From: Mesostigma viride
Taxonomy: Eukaryota; Streptophyta; Mesostigmatophyceae; Mesostigmatales; Mesostigmataceae
Assembly: GCA_009746045.1 (NCBI GenBank)
Contig: RPFO01000225.1
Coordinates: 213,501 to 277,500 of the forward strand
Direction: 5' to 3'
Length of the DNA stretch: 64,000 bases
The notes under the pieces are model-generated. The model made no database searches. It was not told the DNA's origin and was given only the letters and a program-made list of their open reading frames with translations. Made by a program: the position numbers and the translations under genes. This document shows, in pieces, positions 46,434 through 64,000 of this stretch. How positions within the stretch are numbered: the stretch's first letter is position 1; each line of letters begins with the position of its first letter.

Positions 46434-47473
46434 TGTCCCACGAAGTTACATGTGTTGTGTTTGTGTGATTATTTTCGGTCGTTGTGTAGCCCTGTGCCTA
46501 GTTCCTCCGTAAGGGGTGGGGTGGTGCTGACGGGGGAAAGCAAGGATTCACGGGTGCACCGCTCATCTGCTTGTTGAATCTGTTTGTTGCATCTGCGTGG
46601 TGCTTTTGTGTGGTGCTCCCGCGTGGTGCTTATGCGGAAATGTTTATGCGTGGTCCTCGTGCAGCGGGGCCTGGACAGCCTGCGGCTTGACAAGGAGCGC
46701 TTGGAAGCGGCCGTCGCCAAGGTCAACTCCAAGAAGGACTCCATTGAGAACTGGCTGCGCATCAACGACCGGGTGAGCTAGCCGATTCACGTGGTTTTAG
46801 GGTGAATTCTCCTCTATGTGGGTGCATGGCTGCGCACACCAACCAGGTAAGGCAGTTGTTGGTGTACCTGAAAGTGCATGGCTGCGGTTGTTGATGACGG
46901 GGCAGCACACCTGGTAGTAAGGTATTTAGGTGATTAACATGTCCTTGGGTGCATGGCGGCGCAAGGTTGCCTTGGATTTCGATATGCACGCGCAGGGCAC
47001 ATTGGTGTACTCATGTAAGCCTGGAAGTTGCGTATGCCTTCAAGGTCACAGTAAATGTCACCTGAAGTACGCTCAAGAGGTAGTTTTTTGCTTTGATCTG
47101 AGCGTTCCCGTTTGTGAATACTGCGGTACTAGTTTGGCTGCTTACTTCTTGAGGAAATTTCCCATTCCCTCTCGTTGGGATGTATGCACAGGGCGTGGAG
47201 GAGGTGGTGGTGGACGACATATTTGTGGTGGAGGACCCGCTGTCGCAGCAGCTGCTGGATGCGGCGGCGGACGACCTCGCCATCGACGACACCCTGGACG
47301 CCCTGGAGGCGCCGCTCCAAGAGCACCTGGTCCCCTTGGAGGAGTACCTGACGCACGTAAAACGGCTGACGCGCCAGCAGTTCATGGCCAGGGCGCTGTG
47401 GCACAAGATACGGAAAATGCAGATGGCCACGCAGCTCGACGGACCATCCCACCATGTTGTTTGGCAGCGGTAG
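44027..47473 (+). CDS. TSG101: TSG101/ELC-like ESCRT-I subunit (Vps23 family), five exons
   Basis: Exons: 44027-44121, 45290-45838, 46078-46291, 46665-46772, 47192-47473, giving about 415 residues. Exon 1 (MIPGQPSHTNQ..., TRTGSDALPY) joins in phase to exon 2. Together they form the UEV domain, a catalytically dead E2-like fold that binds ubiquitin and P(S/T)AP motifs: ISADTYTHNNGSSARLLLAS, IPMYYNGTRYNVPLSIWL, YPRRPPTVLVTPTSDM, GLVDVPYLREWVFPASTLV. A Pro-rich linker follows, then a coiled coil (KKLHTSLAEYRASSQRELES, GLDSLRLDKERLEAAVAKVN) and the C-terminal steadiness box (VEDPLSQQLLDAAADD, LEEYLTHVKRLTRQQFMARA). The protein sorts ubiquitylated membrane cargo at endosomes as part of ESCRT-I. 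The exon 2/3 junction is the least certain: a 239-bp intron to the poly-G acceptor at 46077 keeps phase, but a G-run indel could mimic this. Confidence 0.93.
46389..46431. repeat. Poly(C)/(CA)n tract in TSG101 intron 3
   Basis: A run of about 28 C's followed by ACACACACACAC, within the intron between 46291 and 46665. Confidence 0.9.
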
Positions 47474-48004
47474 TAGTAGGTGGCTGCTCACATTAAAATT
47501 ACACCTTGTTTCTTGGATATTAATCAATTTATTAATTAGTCTCGTGTCCCCGTCGAGTCTTGACGTTACTTGGATGTATCATGTAGTTTGGCTCATGTAC
47601 CTCCAATGGTAGTTCGGAAAGTGTCTTATCCTCTCAAGTATTGGCATGTTATTGCGGCAATTTGTACACTACGATTCCATGCATGCAATTGATCAAAGGC
47701 CTGCCATGCTTGCAGGTCCAGCCACTGTATGATGATCATAACTGCGGAGTGCCTGATGAAATATACGCTTGGCTGATTTCGATAGTACCGGCTACGCCCC
47801 CTTCTACTAAAAAGAAGGATTCAGCCGTGTTCAGCCCGTCTCACGGTGCGAGACTGAACAAGTCTCGCGTGCAGACACGTGTGTAGTACTCCTACACACA
47901 GATCTCGAGTGATTTATCTAGTACCAAATCCGAAAGGCTTGCATCACTCCCCGGACAGGAGAACTTTTGCGGATGACTGTAGGTGTAAGTTGGCGATGCC
48001 ATGG
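47474..48004. other. 3' flank of the TSG101 gene, no gene seen
   Basis: No reading frame with recognisable content. No close TGTAA signal was found within 200 bases of the stop. Confidence 0.4.
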
Positions 48005-48115
48005 TAACCGGAGACGTCCGTCCTATAGTCAGCAAAATTGGTGCGAGAGGTCCCCAGTTCGATTCCGGTCGGATTCATTTGCAGATCGCGTTTTTCCGCG
48101 TTTTCCGCGGCCCGG
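48005..48115 (+). repeat. tRNA-related-looking sequence (possible SINE head)
   Basis: AGTTCGATTCC at 48056-48066 matches a pol III B box. TATAGTCAGCAAAATTGG about 30 bases upstream is A-box-like. A cloverleaf cannot be drawn with good stems, so this is not called a tRNA. Confidence 0.35.
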
Positions 48116-48769
48116 TACTGAACGCAAATGGTTTTCACCTTTGCGGAGTGCCTGATCAAATAACTGGGACCATGGATCGAGCTGTAGAACACACTGCTTA
48201 TTTGGCAAGGACCATACGGCAAGCGGGTCGCATATGCATGTGCACTTCTGCAGTCAATCAATTGATGTCAAAGATCGCGGGACAACTAGCGCAGGCCAGA
48301 ACTCTGGAAGAATTGGGGCCATGGTAGCTAGCTCGGGCCTTTTGTTATACCCTTTTTCACCAACTTGCTTCAAGGACATTCACGAATTTCAAATTTTAAA
48401 AAATTTTATAACTATGTACCACATAGACAACAGAAAAAAAATAAATACAGCTTGATACCAATTACATGGTTGTTGCACATAACATTCGAAGAGAGTTCAC
48501 AACGATCTGAATCTGAGTTATCTGATTACAAGATGTCTGAGTGCTGGCGTTCTTCCGATATTGATGCCAGTACGCGGACCACCCCAAGTGTCGCATTGGA
48601 TCACCGCATGGTCACCGCAACCTTGCGCCTACGTCTGTGCAGCCCCCCAAGTGCCCCCGCGGGCCCCTGCCCCCGCTCTGATTGGACCTGCCTACGCCCC
48701 GTCCGCAACGCCGGGAGAAGTGGTCAGACCTAGGAGGAGAAGCGCCGCGACGCAATCAGGTCCGCCTTT

Positions 48770-49142
48770 GTGGCTGCGCAACCTTTGATGTACCTGGATG
48801 CCGAATGCGGCCTGGATCTCACGCCACCCTACGAACTGTTCATGCGATCAGTGGATCTTGGCTCTCAGCTGCTCCCTGAACAACCCCACGCTCGCCCAGC
48901 CCCGCTATACCTGCGCGATGCCCAGGTGGTGGCCGCCTGGTTGGCGCTTGTGCAGGCCTGCTGCCGCGGGGAGGACCTGTACCTGTACCATGGGCGGCTT
49001 ACTCAGCATATACTGCTGCACATGCGGAGGAGGTGGAGAAACTTGCCGCAGAGATCAATCCCCCCACGGCCGCCAACCAGCACAAGGCGGCATGGCGGTC
49101 TCTCGACCGTCTCACCGGACGGCGGTCCTCAACAGCACTGTA
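48770..49142 (+). pseudogene. Possible LINE ORF2 linker fragment
   Basis: A GC-rich island with coding-like composition. One frame reads AAEINPPTAANQHKAAWRSL followed by DRLTGRRSS before a TAA at 49140-49142. This resembles the linker between endonuclease and RT in LINE ORF2 proteins. An overlapping frame (starting at 48770) is open longer but shows no recognisable domain. The family assignment is weak. Confidence 0.3.
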
Positions 49143-49592
49143 ACTTAGATATCGGGCGCAACTGCAATGCTCGCTGCCTTTGCACTGCCAATATGTATCA
49201 GCATCAAGGCACTGACATGCACAATGGATTCCAACATATCCGCAATGACTCTAAACACATACCACATGTGAATATGCTCAAGCTACCACAAAGTGTGCAG
49301 ATCCAGGAAATGGGAATGATTGTGGACGTAGCGACCCATCCAACTTTCATCAGCCGTCCGAAAAATTCTTGATGCGAACTGAAACATTTGATGGTATCCT
49401 ATGTTGATACTGCGATGGTGGCAATGCCGACCACCACTTTATTGAATCACTCACTGCCGTTCAGTGCCTCCATGTGCCCAATCATTCAAAGCAGCTCTGC
49501 AAATGACCATGTAGATAAAAAAAAAATTCCAAGGAAACAGGAGTACATGTGCGCGTCAGGGCAGTGCCAGAAAATAGAAATCGGATACTTAC

Positions 49593-63523
<13,931 letters not shown>

Positions 63524-64000
63524 GGCTGCTTGGTGTACGTCAGCTATTCCAACGTCAGCATGTAAACTTCAGGCGTTCTGTCCGTCGCCGTGCATTTAGC
63601 AATGCGGGTACACGTTTGCAAATGACTTAATCAACCATCGACGATCTATGGCGTATGGTAACCTCTTTGAAATTAATGGTGTCTCATCAACTCCTCATCA
63701 AATGCATCCAGTAAGGGTTGGAAAGGACGTCTTCTCCTCCTGGTTTATAATTTCGCTGCCTGGTGCTCCATAGCTGAGTTAGCACTGAGAAGTAACAGCT
63801 GTGACATGCCTACGCCCGCATGGACTCACAGCTTCGCCAGTGGCGCCGTATTGTACTGCATACGCATATACGGGCTTCCGTACGTGAGATGCATTCCATG
63901 CGTGATCCCAGATCTGACACTGCGCAAATGCGCTGCGCGTGCTGCTTCTGAAGGCATTGGCGAGGGTGCACGCCAGGTGCATGGGGCCGGTCATAAGTGC
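63524..64000. other. Upstream of the membrane protein gene, no gene seen
   Basis: Non-coding to the right edge. It probably contains the promoter and 5' UTR of the minus-strand gene. No motif can be called. Confidence 0.4.

Noticed and set aside
48005-48115. tRNA gene
   Set aside because: A good B-box-like motif is present, but acceptor, D and anticodon stems do not pair convincingly and no anticodon loop can be placed. Kept only as a tRNA-like repeat.
48770-49372. 200-codon open frame as a host gene
   Set aside because: No domain, no convincing 3' signal, and a competing frame resembles a LINE ORF2 linker. Reported only as a possible retroelement fragment.

Overview
The window reads as nuclear DNA of a green alga, most likely a volvocalean/chlamydomonadalean chlorophyte. 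Reasons: spliced genes with GT/AG introns of a few hundred bases, TGTAA-type poly(A) signals after two genes, a plant-type chloroplast-like M48 peptidase, GC-rich exons beside AT-richer intergenic DNA, and heavy loads of L1-like LINEs, hAT transposons and expanded micro/minisatellites. I cannot name the species. All splice sites below were chosen by eye from phase, consensus and protein continuity.

Layout. 1-421: 3' end of an unrecognised lysine/serine-rich protein gene (+). 422-3063: mostly non-coding, with a retroelement 3' fragment and perfect hairpins. 3064-14180: a retroelement-rich block. It holds a 5'-truncated LINE-A copy (-), a 1.27 kb (CATT)n array, two full-length LINEs that carry ORF1 but no reverse transcriptase (LINE-D +, LINE-C -; each has perfect target-site duplications, TSDs, and a smaller insertion inside), RT fragments and a fold-back element. 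15371-28075: a nine-exon M48 metallopeptidase gene (-), whose 7.2 kb second intron holds a ~6.4 kb, ~267-copy 24-bp minisatellite. 28495-43579: a nested transposon island, each layer bounded by perfect TSDs. A small hAT-type element contains LINE-B (L1-like), LINE-B contains full-length LINE-A, and the same outer element also contains a 4.1 kb hAT with a zinc-finger transposase. 44027-47473: a five-exon TSG101/ELC (ESCRT-I) gene (+). 47474-49590: degenerate retroelement-like DNA. About 49.6-63.5 kb: a large multi-exon gene (-) for a membrane protein I do not recognise, with an acidic N-terminus, one clear transmembrane helix and a long domain after it. Nearly every large intron of it carries a different expanded repeat.

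The host genes do not form a pathway: one organellar-type peptidase, one endosomal sorting component and one membrane protein. Most of the remaining sequence is explained by retroelement biology. Autonomous LINE-A and the RT-less elements share a 3' terminal hairpin followed by a TTAA-repeat tail, which suggests that the RT-less elements borrow the LINE machinery. Two unrelated loci also carry an identical 12-nt insert between 18-19 bp direct duplications. This looks like an ultra-short retrotransposition scar or another unusual insertion process.
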